A stretch of 64,000 nt of DNA, taken from Stictocephala bisonia. Taxonomy: Eukaryota > Arthropoda > Insecta > Hemiptera > Membracidae. The stretch covers positions 124,001 through 188,000 of the forward strand of contig JAQJVL010000743.1 of NCBI GenBank assembly GCA_035578905.1, in the 5' to 3' direction. The notes below the pieces were generated by a model that was given only the letters and a program-made list of their open reading frames with translations, had not been told where the DNA came from and did no database searches. The position numbers and the translations under genes are program-made. Numbering within the stretch: the first letter of the stretch is position 1; each line of letters begins with the position of its first letter. Shown here in pieces: positions 22,866-33,440 of this stretch.

Positions 22866-23322
22866 AACTGCAATATTTACCTTGTATTGCAGTGGTGCCG
22901 GAATGTGGTTTGAGCAGGGGGTCAATCGAGAGAGACGTGAGGGGGGATTTGGGGGTCCACCCCCCAAGGGTAGAAACTTTGAAAATTATCTCTCCCGGAA
23001 ATCACATTTTACACTAACTTAGCACTTAAACTTAGCATAGAAGAGCAGTATATTATATGGTAATGATTTAAATACTATAAACACAGTGCTAGATAGTCTT
23101 TAATTTAATATTTTACATATTACCATAAATTGAATATCTTCAAGTTATTATGAATATTATAAGTTATTCAATATCATAATAAAAGTTTCAATTAATTTGT
23201 TAACAATTGTTAGATAATTATTTTGTTATTATCAATTTATTATGTATTTGGTTTGATTTGATTTTTTTCAATGGTTTATGTTTACTCTCTTTTTTACCTT
23301 TTTTTAGTTTTCAGTTTCACTT
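22866..23322. other. No gene seen; GC-rich patch resembling a transposon end
   Basis: A patch at about 22890-22975 (CAGTGGTGCCGG, then runs of G and CCACCCCCC) resembles ends of hAT-type elements such as the one starting at 57648. No matching opposite end was found nearby. The rest is AT-rich sequence leading into a mariner-like relic. Confidence 0.3.
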
Positions 23323-23346
23323 GTGTTTACTGTGTATGTAAATCTC

Positions 23347-24245
23347 ATTTTTTGTAAAATACCATACACAAATGAAGAAGCATTCAGCATGTTAATGGTT
23401 TTGGGTGAGTGTCTTACCAATTTCAGGGCTGCTGAAAGGCTTTATTCTGAACAATACCCTGACAGAAACTATCAAAATTATAAGAGTGTTGTAAAACAAC
23501 AGAGGTCAGCTAATATTTTAGCTGCAGGAACAATTATTGATCTCGGTCTCTACTCGGCGCCTTGAAAGAGACTCTGGAGTTAGTAGATCTACTATCAGCA
23601 GCATCCTTAAAGACAATAGTTTCCGGCCATATCATATTTCACTCCACCAAGAACTTGAAGCAAATGATCATTTGCACCACATTAACTTCTCACTTTCATG
23701 GGCCCAACAAATGAATAACAATAATCCAGAATTTCATTTTTATGTTTTTTTAACTGATATGGCCACATTTACAAATAATGGACCAGTTAATAGACATAAC
23801 ATGCACTATTGTAGTCCTACTAATCCTTATTGGGTAAGGGGGGTGGATCACCAAAGGCAATGGTCACTGAACGTGTGGTGTGGCATACGCGATGAGTGAA
23901 TAATTGGTCCTTACTTTTTTGGTGGACATTTAACAGGGGAACTGTAAAACAACTTCCTAAACAATAAATTTTTAGTTTTACTTACTGATATTCCCCTAGG
24001 AAGAGTGACAAATATGATTCATGCAAGATGGATGTCCAGCATATTACCACTGTGAGGTAAGATTCACTCTCTCTGCTATGTTTGCAGAACATTGGATTGG
24101 GAGAGGGGGTCCACTACCTTGGCCAACAAATCTCCAGATCTTACTTGCATAGACTACTATCTGTGGGTTAAAATCAAGGATATTGTTTATCAAGCTGCTC
24201 CTACATCAAGAGAAAACATGAAGGATAGAATAAGAGAAGCATGTG
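23347..24245 (+). pseudogene. Mariner/IS630-like transposase relic (insect type with N-terminal helix-turn-helix)
   Basis: The first part (23347-23520) has YTNEEAFSMLMVLGECLTNF and AERLYSEQYPDRNYQNYKSV, a helix-turn-helix domain common before insect mariner-like transposases. A frame change leads to 23537-23899: STRRLERDSGVSRSTISSIL, FLTDMATFTNNGPVNRHNMH and WSLNVWCGI. A stop at 23897 and further shifts follow. QDGCPA (about 24023) and SPDLTCIDYYLW (about 24135) carry the later catalytic aspartates. The three acidic positions can still be seen, but at least three frame breaks make it dead. Terminal repeats were not identified. Confidence 0.8.
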
Positions 24246-24682
24246 CACCAGGGACGTAGCTAGGCATTTGCGGCAGAGGCCCCCGCTGAGGCGCAAGAAG
24301 CATATGGGCCACAACATTAGCTTTTGAATTATAGTAAAAATTAAATGTTATATTTTATCCATATTTGTTATGGAATCATTAAAAAAGTATTAAATGAATG
24401 GGGTACTAATGATAGTAAGCACAATAATATTTTTAAATTAAAATATGCTCGGGGCTTTCAAAATTCTGATGTAAGTGGAAAGATGTGTTATGAATGAGGA
24501 AATTTTGGTTGTCTTAAAATCGTGACAATTGGTAGTGCTTATGTCTGTTGTGTGTCATAAGCTCATCGCACAGATAGTATGAAGTGGGGATATTGGTGGT
24601 AGGCAGATACAGCTGGCAACGTTTTCATCTGAACTAGCGAGGCGCCTAAAGCTGCGTTTACAAACGTAGCAAAATCTAATGC
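24246..24682. other. No gene seen; short transposon-end-like motif
   Basis: Begins with GGGACGTAGCTAGGCATTTG and a GC-rich patch, a motif often found at ends of DNA transposons, but no partner end was found. The rest is AT-rich. A minus-strand open frame at 24555-24743 has no recognised similarity. Confidence 0.3.
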
Positions 24683-24848
24683 ATAACTTTTTTTTAATAA
24701 AACTTCTCGTCAGTTGACTTGGGCCTACAGGCCTGTGCGTCAACTTTATTCAATGACTGAAGTACCGACAGTTGGCTCAGTGGGGATTCGAACCTTGGAA
24801 ATTGCCCTCCGTGGTCCGAAGCCTTAGCCACTGAGCTACCATGCCGGC
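24683..24848 (-). mobile_element. tRNA-derived SINE, copy 1
   Basis: Read on the minus strand, it starts GCCGGCATGGTAGCTCAGTG (A box), followed by GGTTCGAATCCCCACTGAGC (B box) about 45 bases later. A tRNA-unrelated body follows (ACTTCAGTCATTGAATAAAG) with an A-rich tail at about 24690. The same head and body occur at 48885-49010. The internal RNA polymerase III promoter is still recognisable. Confidence 0.8.
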
Positions 24849-25146
24849 AAATTTTACTATGTAACATTTTTTAGATGTAGGAAATGTTATATATGAATCA
24901 AAATGTGCAAGAAAATTTTAGTATGCCTACTACCGTTGGTCTTATGTTCTTAAATATTCAAGGTGTAGAGGGTAAGTTTAACATTATTAAATACATATTT
25001 TTTTGATACCAATTTTCATTTTGTCTGTCTGACCAAATAGTGATTCTGTTGAACTTGCCTCTTTCAGTGCTTTTTATTTGGGTAGTTTTTACACAAGAGG
25101 TATTATGAATAGAGATGGGGCTGCTATTTTTGTCTCTAAAAAATTT

Positions 25147-25925
25147 ATCAGTCGTTCTCTTTCTGTGACTGAATTCTGTGTTGAAACACATTTTGAGTAA
25201 TGTGCTTCATTATCAGTCGTTCTCTTTTTGTGACTGAATTCTGTGTTGAAAAACATTTTGAGTAATGTGCTTCATTATCAGTCGTTCTCTTTTTGTGACT
25301 GAATTCTGTGTTGAAAAACATTTTGAGTAATGTGCTTCATTATCAGTCGTTCTCTTTTTGTGACTGAATTCTGTGTTGAAACACATTTTGAGTAATGTGC
25401 TTCATTATCAGTCGTTCTCTTTTTGTGACTGAATTCTGTGTTGAAAAACATTTTGAGTAATGTGCTTCATTATCAGTCGTTCTCTTTTTGTGACTGAATT
25501 CTGTGTTGAAAAACATTTTGAGTAATGTGCTTCATTATCAGTCGTTCTCTTTTTGTGACTGAATTCTGTGTTGAAACACATTTTGAGTAATGTGCTTCAT
25601 TATCAGTCGTTCTCTTTTTGTGACTGAATTCTGTGTTGAAAAACATTTTGAGTAATGTGCTTCATTATCAGTCGTTCTCTTTTTGTGACTGAATTCTGTG
25701 TTGAAAAACATTTTGAGTAATGTGCTTCATTATCAGTCGTTCTCTTTTTGTGACTGAATTCTGTGTTGAAACACATTTTGAGTAATGTGCTTCATTATCA
25801 GTCGTTCTCTTTTTGTGACTGAATTCTGTGTTGAAACACATTTTGAGTAATGTGCTTCATTATCAGTCGTTCTCTTTTTGTGACTGAATTCTGTGTTGAA
25901 AAACATTTTGAGTAATGTGCTTCAA
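25147..25925 (+). repeat. 65-bp tandem repeat, 12 units, derived from LINE endonuclease coding sequence
   Basis: The unit runs from ATCAGTCGTTCTC through CTGAATTCTGTGTTGAAA to TAATGTGCTTCATT, with a period of exactly 65. Unit 1 is continuous with LINE C coding sequence (KKFISRSLSVTEFCVETHFE), and the end of unit 12 runs back into LINE sequence (IDSLKVIIVC). Units differ mainly at one site, AAACACA (type A) or AAAAACA (type B). The order is A-B-B-A-B-B-A-B-B-A-A-B. Because 65 is not a multiple of three, each unit shifts the frame. Confidence 0.95.
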
Positions 25926-25983
25926 TTGTTGATAGCCTAAAAGTAATTATTGTTTGTGTTTATCGTACACCTGATGGAGTGTT

Positions 25984-26057
25984 TTTATTGTATCACTGTA
26001 CGTGTTTGAGTGGGCGGGTGGGTCAGTATCACTGTACGTGTATGGGCGGGTATAAAG
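25984..26057 (+). repeat. Short G-rich minisatellite (two units) inside LINE C
   Basis: Two units of TATCACTGTACGTGT followed by GGGCGGGTGGG-type blocks interrupt LINE C between YRTPDG and the next endonuclease block. They belong to the same family as the large array at 27 kb. Confidence 0.85.
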
Positions 26058-26231
26058 TAAATGTCTTATCCATTAGTGCACTGAATAGGTATTGAGTTGG
26101 ATTTTTGGAATTTTAACATTTTTGACTCGTTTGGCAAGCCTTTTAGATTTTATCATTGACAAGTGGCTGAACCATCTAATACTAATTGGCAGTGATCTTA
26201 ACTCAGCTTTCAATGTTAATACTGACAAACC

Positions 26232-27003
26232 TTGTGTGACAGTAATTGTGACAAATACTGTTTAAAAGTGAAGGATCTTTTAAATTTAATGAAACAATAC
26301 AACTTGTATTTTTGTAATGAGAAACCTACACTGGCTTCTGTTTGTTTAGATAATGTTATCACAAACATTAAAGTTTGTAATTATTCAGTTTCTGTGAACG
26401 CATTCCCTTACTCTGATCATAATGCTCTTTGTATTGAATATTTTCCTGAAACTTGCTTGACAAACGCTCCTGTAGTTAACTATGTTTACAGACACTGTTT
26501 TACTGATAATAGCCTATATAAATTTATTGACCTCATAGGATTGGCAAATTTTGAGATTGTATTTATTCCTAATATCTATGCTGAAACATGTTTTAATTTG
26601 TTTTTAAAAATAATTATAAATACTTTTAATATGTGTTTTAAATTAAAAAAGATTAAGTTTAGTGGAACTATCCACAAGAAAAACAAGTTAAATTGGTTTA
26701 GAGATGATCTAAAAATGAGGAATAAGCTATTTTTGTGGTATGATCTCTTCCTCCGGTTGTGAGGAATTTAAAAATTGTTATAATGACCTTAAAAGAGAGT
26801 ATAGGTCTAGAATAAGAGATGCTAAAAGAAGGTTTAATACTAAATTAATTGAGTCTTCCTCAAATAAATGTAAAACAGCCTGGTCTGTCATAAAGAACTG
26901 TAACTCTAGTAATAAACATGTAAACAATAATGTTTCACCATCAGCTGATTGTTTTAATGAGCACTTTATTATGTCTGTAACTGACCTACGTGCACGTTAT
27001 TAG
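26232..27003 (+). pseudogene. LINE C endonuclease C-terminal part and linker
   Basis: Two open stretches (26232-26762 and 26740-27003) with an overlap and a frame change encode the end of the endonuclease domain (ASVCLDNVITN; YSDHNAL with the catalytic SDH motif). The basic linker (IRDAKRRFNTKLIESSSNKC) and the segment before the reverse transcriptase (PSADCFNEHFI) follow. The match to LINE B is clear, but a G-rich array replaces the following sequence at 27004. Confidence 0.75.
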
Positions 27004-28500
27004 ACATAACGTACACCCACCCATACACGTACGGTGGTGATTACGCACCCGCCCACCTATACGCGTACAGTGGTGATTACACAACCGCCCACCCATACAC
27101 GTACGGTGGTGATTACCCACCCGCCCACCCATACGCGTACGATGGTGATTATTTTTAACAATGCAAGTCTCTTCAGCATTGTGCGGGTATGGATGGGTGG
27201 GTGGGTCTTCAGCATTGTGCGGGTATGGGTAGGTGGTTGGGTCTTCAGCATTGTGCGGGTATGGGTAGGTGGTTGGGTCTTCAGCATTGTGCGGGTATGG
27301 GTAGGTGGTTGGGTCTTCAGCATTGTGCGGGTATGGGTAGGTGGTTGGGTCTTCAGCATTGTGCGGGTATGGGTGGGTCTTCACCATTGTGCGGGTATGG
27401 GTGGGCGGGTGGGTCAATAACACAGTGTGTGTATGGGTGGGTCAATACCACAGTGAGTGTATGGGTGGGCGGGTGGGTCAATACTACAGTGCGTTTATGG
27501 GTGGGTAGTGACAAGAGAAATTTGAAATAATTCGAAATACCAATGTACATGCATGGTGGGTAGAAATACCACTGTACGTGTATGGAGGGGTGGGTGGGTC
27601 AAGAACAATGTACGTGTATGGGTGGGCGGGTGGGTCAAGACCACTGTACATGTATGGACGGGCGGAAGCGATAGTATACACTTAAAAAGTTCTGACGAAA
27701 AGCTATTGCAATTTAAGGGCCAGTGGGGCCCAAGTGTTTTTTCTTTTTACATTTATGATTCTTCTCCCACCACCCTTGGCCATTGGGCTTTAAAATAAAT
27801 CTAATCAAGCTCAGAAATTCCTAGCTCAAGAAATTTCATGAAACTGATTCATTTAAAGTATTTGATACATACATAATACTAATAGTTCAATTAACTAAAT
27901 AATGATGACAAAACATTTTTAAGGTGAAGTAATGTTCAAACTAACTACTTACTGCCATCAACGCTTCAACCTTGCAAGTGAAAACATCTGCACGTGTATG
28001 GGTGGCCGGGTGGGTTAATAGCACTGTACATGTATGGGTGGGTGGGTGGGTCAATAGCACTGTACATGTATGGGTGGCCAGGTGGATCAATAGCACTGAA
28101 CGTGTATGGGTGGGCGGGTGGGTCAATATAACTATACGTGTATGGGTGGGCGGGTGGGCACATATACCTAAGTGCCTGTATGGGTGGGCGAGTGGGCAAG
28201 TCTATTGGTGGGACACCGATTACCTCAACATTACGGATCCTATGGACGTTTGATCGTCAGTTTAATGGTGGGCGGGTGGGTCAATACCACCATACTTGTA
28301 TGTGAGGCAAGTCTATGGGTTGGACGCCAATCACCTCAACATTACAGGTCCTATGGACGTTTGATTGTCAGTTTAATGATGGGCGGGTGGGTCAATACCA
28401 CCATACTTGTATGTGAGGCAAGTCTTATAGGTGGGACGCCGATTACCTCAACATTACAGGTCCTATGGACGTTTGATCGTCAGTTTAATGGAATTAGTAG
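27004..28500. repeat. Large compound G-rich minisatellite with inverted arrangement
   Basis: Four sub-arrays are visible. At 27004-27150 are about four units in minus orientation (CACCCGCCCACCCATACACG). At 27170-27400 are six plus-orientation 36-bp units (GTCTTCAGCATTGTGCGGGT). At 27400-27665 and 27985-28200 are units of the CACTGTACGTGTATGGGTGG type. At 28196-28490 are three units of about 112 bases that contain the G-rich block plus CACCGATTACCTCAACATTA. A stretch of unrelated sequence lies at 27670-27980. Perfect G-quadruplex motifs (four GGG runs with single-base loops) lie at 27399, 27463, 27620, 28036, 28108 and 28144. The open frames through it are repeat artefacts. Confidence 0.9.
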
Positions 28501-28639
28501 TAAATCTAGTGACCAGAGAAGACTCTGACAACATCTGTGTACAACACCTGGTTACCTAACACGCTGGTAGTAAAGTAGTCTTTTTGTAACTGAAACATTA
28601 CAATTCGGACAATTTATTCTTATTCGGACAATTGACAAC

Positions 28640-29175
28640 AGTGATCTTGACCCTCATGCTCTAGTCCTTAACTGTACCAATGCACTACAACATAGAGATA
28701 CTTTTAAATGGAGTGAAATCTCCTGTGATTATGTATTGAAAGTAGTAAAAAGTATGAAAGGCTCTGAGGGTCTTGGTGTTTTTGACATGTCAAGTATGTT
28801 CCTTAAAAGTGTTATAGGGCCTATTGTTAATCCTCTTACCTTTTGCTTGAATAGCTGCCTGCAGGAGGGTGTGTTTCCAAATTCAATGAAATTGGCTAAA
28901 GTCTGTCTTGTGTATAAAAAGGGGAACATGTCAGATCCCAATAACTTACGTCCAATAGCTTTAATTTCTGTACTGGCAAAAGTTTTTGAGTACCTAATAT
29001 TTAACCAGTTAAGTACTTATTTTGAATCTGCTGGTTATCTATCCAACTGTCAGTTTAGATTTAGAAAAGGAAAAAGTATGATTGATGCCATGGTGTGTGA
29101 GGTATTATGAGTTTTTAAATTAAGAAATTAAAAAAGGGTTTTTAAAACAAGGCATTCGATTGTGTGGATCACGGG
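28640..29175 (+). pseudogene. LINE C reverse transcriptase, N-terminal part
   Basis: The open stretch 28736-29110 encodes MKGSEGLGVFDMSSMFLKSV, the fingers motif (FPNSMKLAKVCLVYKKG then NNLRPIALISVLAKVFEYLI) and the QFRFRKGKSMIDAM block. After a stop, KAFDCVDH at about 29149 marks the first catalytic region. The YADD box is missing because a diverged minisatellite (29176-29340) and then a Harbinger element follow. Confidence 0.8.
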
Positions 29176-29340
29176 CACGAATCTTGATGACATTCCCACC
29201 CATCCATCATACACAACTTGATGGCCTTCCTGTCACCTAGCACAAACAACTCTTGATGACACACCCACCCACTCAGCATGCATGACTCTTGATACACGTA
29301 TGAGTCACTCACTCTTGATGCAACCAGTAGTCATGTCGTA
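29176..29340 (-). repeat. Diverged G-rich minisatellite (minus orientation)
   Basis: Four irregular copies of a motif reading CTTGATGACA and CCCACCCA with CATACAC or CATGCATGAC. It is the same general type as the other G-rich arrays but strongly diverged, and it interrupts LINE C just after KAFDCVDH. Confidence 0.6.
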
Positions 29341-29445
29341 CATATGAGGTGTGGGTAGAAATGTCAGTGGTCGTGTTAGTTTGAAGGGTAACTGCGTTCT
29401 CATTTGGTACACTTCTAATATAGTCTAGGTTCTGCTAAACTATCT

Positions 29446-31483
29446 GGGGCCTCTTGCACAATAAATCTTATTTTTATATAAGTACTAATATATTGTCTTG
29501 CACAATCAAAACAAAACCACTAATAATATTACATAGTTTTTACAAGTACTAATAATTTATAATCAACTCTTTTTAAAGCAATAAAACAAACATATTTATT
29601 AAATTAAGCATATTTTGGAGGTTAGTAGAATCGTTTGTTACATTATTCTTTATTTATATTCCACTCAATATAAAAAAGTGAATTGAAGAGAAAACTTAAA
29701 CTGTGTGCTCTTAATAAAATAAAACATACTGTTCAGGAAATTCAACAGTAAAACTACAGAAGAAATGAAGGCTAATTGTTGGAAAGAGGTTTGTTCCCAT
29801 GCCAAAGTGTAAAAGTTCCAATCACTTGGAACTGAGTTTTACTGAACTATTTAATATACATTAAAATGATTTATTATTCTAGCATGTAGTTTTACTACAT
29901 AATAAAAATTATATTTCTTAAAAGAAACTAAAGAAAACTTTTAATGAACATTGATATGAAAATTGAATGTCAATGGAGCAACAGTTGATCAGATTACACC
30001 ATCTGTTGAATTATTTGCTGCTGTATTAAAAGTGCATTTGTCTGTGATGGTCCCTCATTATGGCCTTCTTCAAAAATTTGAAGTTCATCTTCAAGGTTGG
30101 GAAGAACTATATTTTGGTTTTCTATCCGACTTGATATATTGCATAAGGTTATGGAACATTTCACAACATTAGCTGCAAACCTAGGCTTCACCCTTAAATG
30201 GTTCAAGCAAGGAAACTTTCCTTTCAGCACTCTCAAAGCACATTCTATAAATCTTCGAGTTGCCTTTATCCTTATGTTATAACACCTTTCTCCAGGGTTT
30301 CTTGGGTCCTCATTGAGAGGGGTCATCAGCCATGACTTCAAAGGGTAACCTGAATCTCCTAAAAGTATAGCATTTGGAAACAAGTTTTCTTGTTCCATTC
30401 TTTCATGAAAACTAATCAGCCTCAAAACATGACTATCGTGTAGACTACCAGGCCAGTTTGAGTTTACATAAAAAACTGCAATTATGATCTTTATTTATTC
30501 TTAATACGCCGATCCACATACAAGCATATAGTTTAAAGAATGTTGTCCTTTTCGATCAACAAACGCATATTCATTGTTTGAAGGAGCATCAAAGGGGATG
30601 AGGGAACCATCGATAACACCTACAACATTAGGGAATTGAGCTATGTTAAAGAAATTGTTCATTTCTTCATTGGGATTAGCAGGGAGGGGGATACCACGTT
30701 TCTTAGAAGGTGTGTATTGACAGCTCTGATAACTCTTACCACTAATCGCTGTACAGATAACTCATGGATTCCATGTGCAAGTCCAACTGCATGAAATTGG
30801 CTCCCAGATCCTAACCAATTCAGAGTTACACAAAGTTGATGTTTGGGTATCAGAGCGCCAGTTTTCTCTGTACAGTGTTGAATATGAGGACTTATAGAAT
30901 AGAAGCACACACTCAACGCAAGCTGAAGACATTCTGAACTGATTTTCATATTCAAAATCAAAATTAATCCTTGCACAAAATCTTTTTGGCCTTCTATGAT
31001 TTTCTTCTTCTTTGCTTTCACTACTACTTGATGAATAAAGATTCATTTTTAATAAAATACTAAAGATCACAGATAAAATCAAAATAAAAGATAAATATTT
31101 TAAGAAGAAAACTCACTTTGTTGTCAAAACATACAATATTTTAGGTTAGTAAGTTTATTTTACCATACTATCTAGGTTGGTAAAAAAAATATTAGAAAAC
31201 ATTAATAACTTGTACATTCATGAGAATTGTGCAAGAGAATGCTGCTAATTTTACTAATACTAGTTAAAACAGTAATAAACTGTAAAATTATTGTTTACAT
31301 TGTGAAAGACAATATTAAATTTTACAACTTGTAAATTGTACTTTAACTAATACTATTAGTTTTTTAACTAGTAATTTTTTTACTAGTGAACATCTATTGT
31401 GCAAGACAATTTTATACGTTACAAGTTGTAAATAGTAAAACTACTAATATTATTAGCTTGTAAAACATTGTGCAAGAGGCCCC
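29446..31483 (-). mobile_element. PIF/Harbinger element with 17-bp perfect inverted ends
   Basis: The left end GGGGCCTCTTGCACAAT (29446-29462) is the exact inverse of the right end ATTGTGCAAGAGGCCCC (31467-31483). The motif TCTTGCACAAT and its inverse recur inside (about 29492, 31220 and 31397), a likely set of subterminal binding sites. The ends enclose a minus-strand Harbinger transposase. The usual TWA target duplication is not seen (flanks TCT and TGA), so the flanks may have changed. Total length is 2,038 bp. Confidence 0.88.
29994..31045 (-). pseudogene. Harbinger (HARBI1-like) transposase
   Basis: Read on the minus strand from about 31045, the parts are FRMSSACVECV, then HCTEKTGALIPKHQLCVTLN and FHAVGLAHGIHE (helix-turn-helix region, 30960-30750). 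Next come GVIDGSLIPFDAPSNNEYAF (about 30620-30560, first catalytic Asp), VNSNWPGSLHDSHVLR (about 30465-30420, second Asp) and ILLGDSGYPLKSWLMTPL (about 30375-30320). The end is ATRRFIECALRVLKGKFPCL. Frame changes lie near 30.9, 30.66 and 30.5 kb and a stop lies at about 30500, so it is inactive. The Myb-like partner protein of intact Harbingers was not found. Confidence 0.85.
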
Positions 31484-32040
31484 TGATTTTCTTAAATCAG
31501 ATTAAAACACTTATTTATTTATTTTTGTGTGCCTAAAAATTTTCAATTTTGAGTGAATAAGCATTGTAAGAATATTAAATTTAAATTCATTGCTACTTGA
31601 TTATCTTCCCATGTGCCATCAACATAACACAAAGTTGTGTTATTAGCAAATGATGAAAGTTTCTTAATGAAAGTTGCATTCCTAAGAGCATAATGTGACT
31701 AAGAATAAGAAAGAATCTAAGACAAAAAAGCCTTTAGGAACACTGGAAAATTTCACTAAATTTTTAATTTATTTTTACACACAGTTTCCTTCCAGTTAAG
31801 TATCTTTCAAATCAATTGCAAATTAATGCCTCTATTTTTGTATAGTTATGAAAGAAATATAGTAAAATCCATGTAATATTTGAGCAAATGCTGTTGCAAA
31901 ATTTTCCCAAATTCATGTTAGCTTCCTTGCATTATTAAATAATGGACCAATCAATATCAGTTAATAACGAACTCATTTTTACTCTATCTTATATCGATCA
32001 CAACTTATTGAGTTATAGATAGGATGCTTAGAAAGTGACC
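31484..32040. other. No gene seen
   Basis: AT-rich intron sequence without recognised repeats or coding signals. Confidence 0.4.
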
Positions 32041-32044
32041 TATT

Positions 32045-32445
32045 GGAAACACCTGTTTGAGAGAGGCAATGAGCGGTGCAAATGAGATGAAGAACTACTC
32101 ATCCCCACTGTGTAATTCCATATAAAAATTAATTGTCATGGCAACTAGGAAGACTACAGCCCTACCCTACATATGTGAAGTGAGGAGGGGGGGCTTCACA
32201 TGCCACAGCTGTCATCGTACTATTTTGGTGCGGTTTACAGTAATATTAACAATAACATATAAATAATAATGCAAATAATAAATAGCAATTAAACACACTT
32301 ATACAGTTCATTACATTTATTTTTTTCAACTAAACACAGTTACGGAAGTAGAACGCTTGAAGAAAGACGTTAGTCACGCCCGTGATAGATGGCAGCTAAG
32401 CGGTGGTACGATTCTCATCAACTCCTGAAACCCCTATATGCCCTA
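32045..32445. repeat. Dispersed repeat, copy 1 (left of exon 2)
   Basis: The segment shares ordered blocks with 33110-33440: CCCCACTGTGTAATT, AATAATGCAAATAATAAATA, CACTAAACAC-like, GTTAGTCACGCCCGTGA and AACCCCTATATG. The two copies are diverged but collinear over about 350 bases. The family is unknown and no protein is encoded. Confidence 0.7.
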
Positions 32446-32712
32446 AATATAACACAGAGGTCCCTTACTGCCTGGTCTAATTAGTGAAGGCTTGAGGGGG
32501 TCACTGGAACACTTAGTTGGCAACACTATCTCAACTCAGTATTTTGGTTAAAGAGAGTAAGTAATTATGTGAAGGAATTATTGCAGTATATGGAGGAGTT
32601 TTAAGTTATAAATATAGACATACATGTTATAGATATATCTTTTAATGTTTGTGATCCAGTTGTGTACATTATGTTTATATAAATAAAAATAATAAATAAA
32701 TCGTGTTGCAAG

Positions 32713-32872
32713 GCCACAAGATATAACTAAGATGATGAAACACAAAGCAGTCTTAAGATTTTTAGCACTACCTGAAGGAGAAGTGGCCACTTGGAGGACT
32801 ACAGAGGCAAAGGGAGTGAAAGAGCTCAGTGAAATGACTTTGGAACAACAAGGAGACTTCCTAATCAACAAG
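32713..32872 (+). CDS. Host gene exon 2
   Basis: The exon follows TTGCAAG (acceptor AG at 32711-32712) and ends AACAAG|GTAAAA. Its first base completes the codon left open by exon 1, and 53 codons follow, beginning PQDITKMMKHKAVLRFLALP and ending TLEQQGDFLINK. The frame has no stop and ends in phase 0, which exon 3 accepts. The segment is charged and helical with no motif I can name. It lies between two copies of a diverged repeat. Confidence 0.75.
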
Positions 32873-33109
32873 GTAAAAGCCTGACGCCAAAGCCTTTTTT
32901 AATTTATGATCCAATTATTTAACCTTACAAATGTCTGCTACACTGAGCATTATTAGTCTATGAATGAGGAACAGCAGTTGTATATGTACTACTCAAGTAA
33001 TCATCAACAGTTAACATTATAAAACTTATCTATTTATTATTATTACCTATTTAACAAAAATATACATCAATTTATCACCCACAAGAGATGGTCAGACTGT
33101 CTATACATA

Positions 33110-33440
33110 GGCTGCGTTGAAAACAACCTTTTCAATGGTACTGGTGCGAGTGAGATGCACTGTGTGGTGCAAGTGAGACAGAGAAGTACTGTTCCCCCAC
33201 TGTGTAATTGTATTGAAATGTGTCATAGCAACCATGATAATAATGTATAATAATAATAATGTAAACAATAAATAGCAGCTAAACAAACTTGTATTGTTCA
33301 TTACAGTTTTCTTTTTTCACTAAACACTGTTGCGAACATTGAATAGTTGAGGGCAGAAGTTAGTCACGCCCATGAAGCAAGGAAGCTCAGCAGTGGAAAG
33401 ATTCCCCTCTGCTTCTGGAACCCCTACATGTGCTAAGGTC
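33110..33440. repeat. Dispersed repeat, copy 2 (right of exon 2)
   Basis: Direct-orientation relative of 32045-32445, sharing CCCCCACTGTGTAATTG, CATAGCAACCATG (versus CATGGCAACTAGG), AACAATAAATAGCAGCTAAA and TTAGTCACGCCCATGA. The minus-strand open frame at 33101-33301 falls inside it and is not a gene. Confidence 0.7.

Larger units (their letters stand above)
24925..29175 (+). mobile_element. LINE C: non-LTR retrotransposon broken by tandem repeats
   Basis: The plus strand reads in order: LNIQGVEGKFNIIKYIF (endonuclease start, about 24950); RGIMNRDGAAIFVSKKFISR (about 25100); the 65-bp array; VIIVCVYRTPDG (about 25945); a short G-rich array; HLILIGSDLNSAFNVNTD (about 26180); CLDNVITN and YSDHNALCIEYF (about 26345-26440); the linker ESSSNKCKTAWSVIKN (about 26850); a 1.5-kb G-rich array; then reverse transcriptase from about 28640 (ALVLNCTNAL) through CLVYKKGNMSDPNNLRPIAL to KAFDCVDH at about 29149. 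It is close kin of LINE B. Frameshifts and arrays make it non-functional. Confidence 0.82.

Noticed and set aside
24247..24300. GGGACGTAGCTAGG motif as an end of a DNA transposon
   Set aside because: A matching opposite end and a target duplication could not be found.
25147..25925. CRISPR-like regular array
   Set aside because: The repeats are directly adjacent with no unique spacers, derive from a LINE, and the genome is eukaryotic.
26986..28528. Overlapping open frames on both strands with repeats such as THTRTVV or VRVWVGGWV
   Set aside because: They are translations of a G-rich minisatellite. All frames are open because the unit is 36 bases (a multiple of three) and lacks stops.
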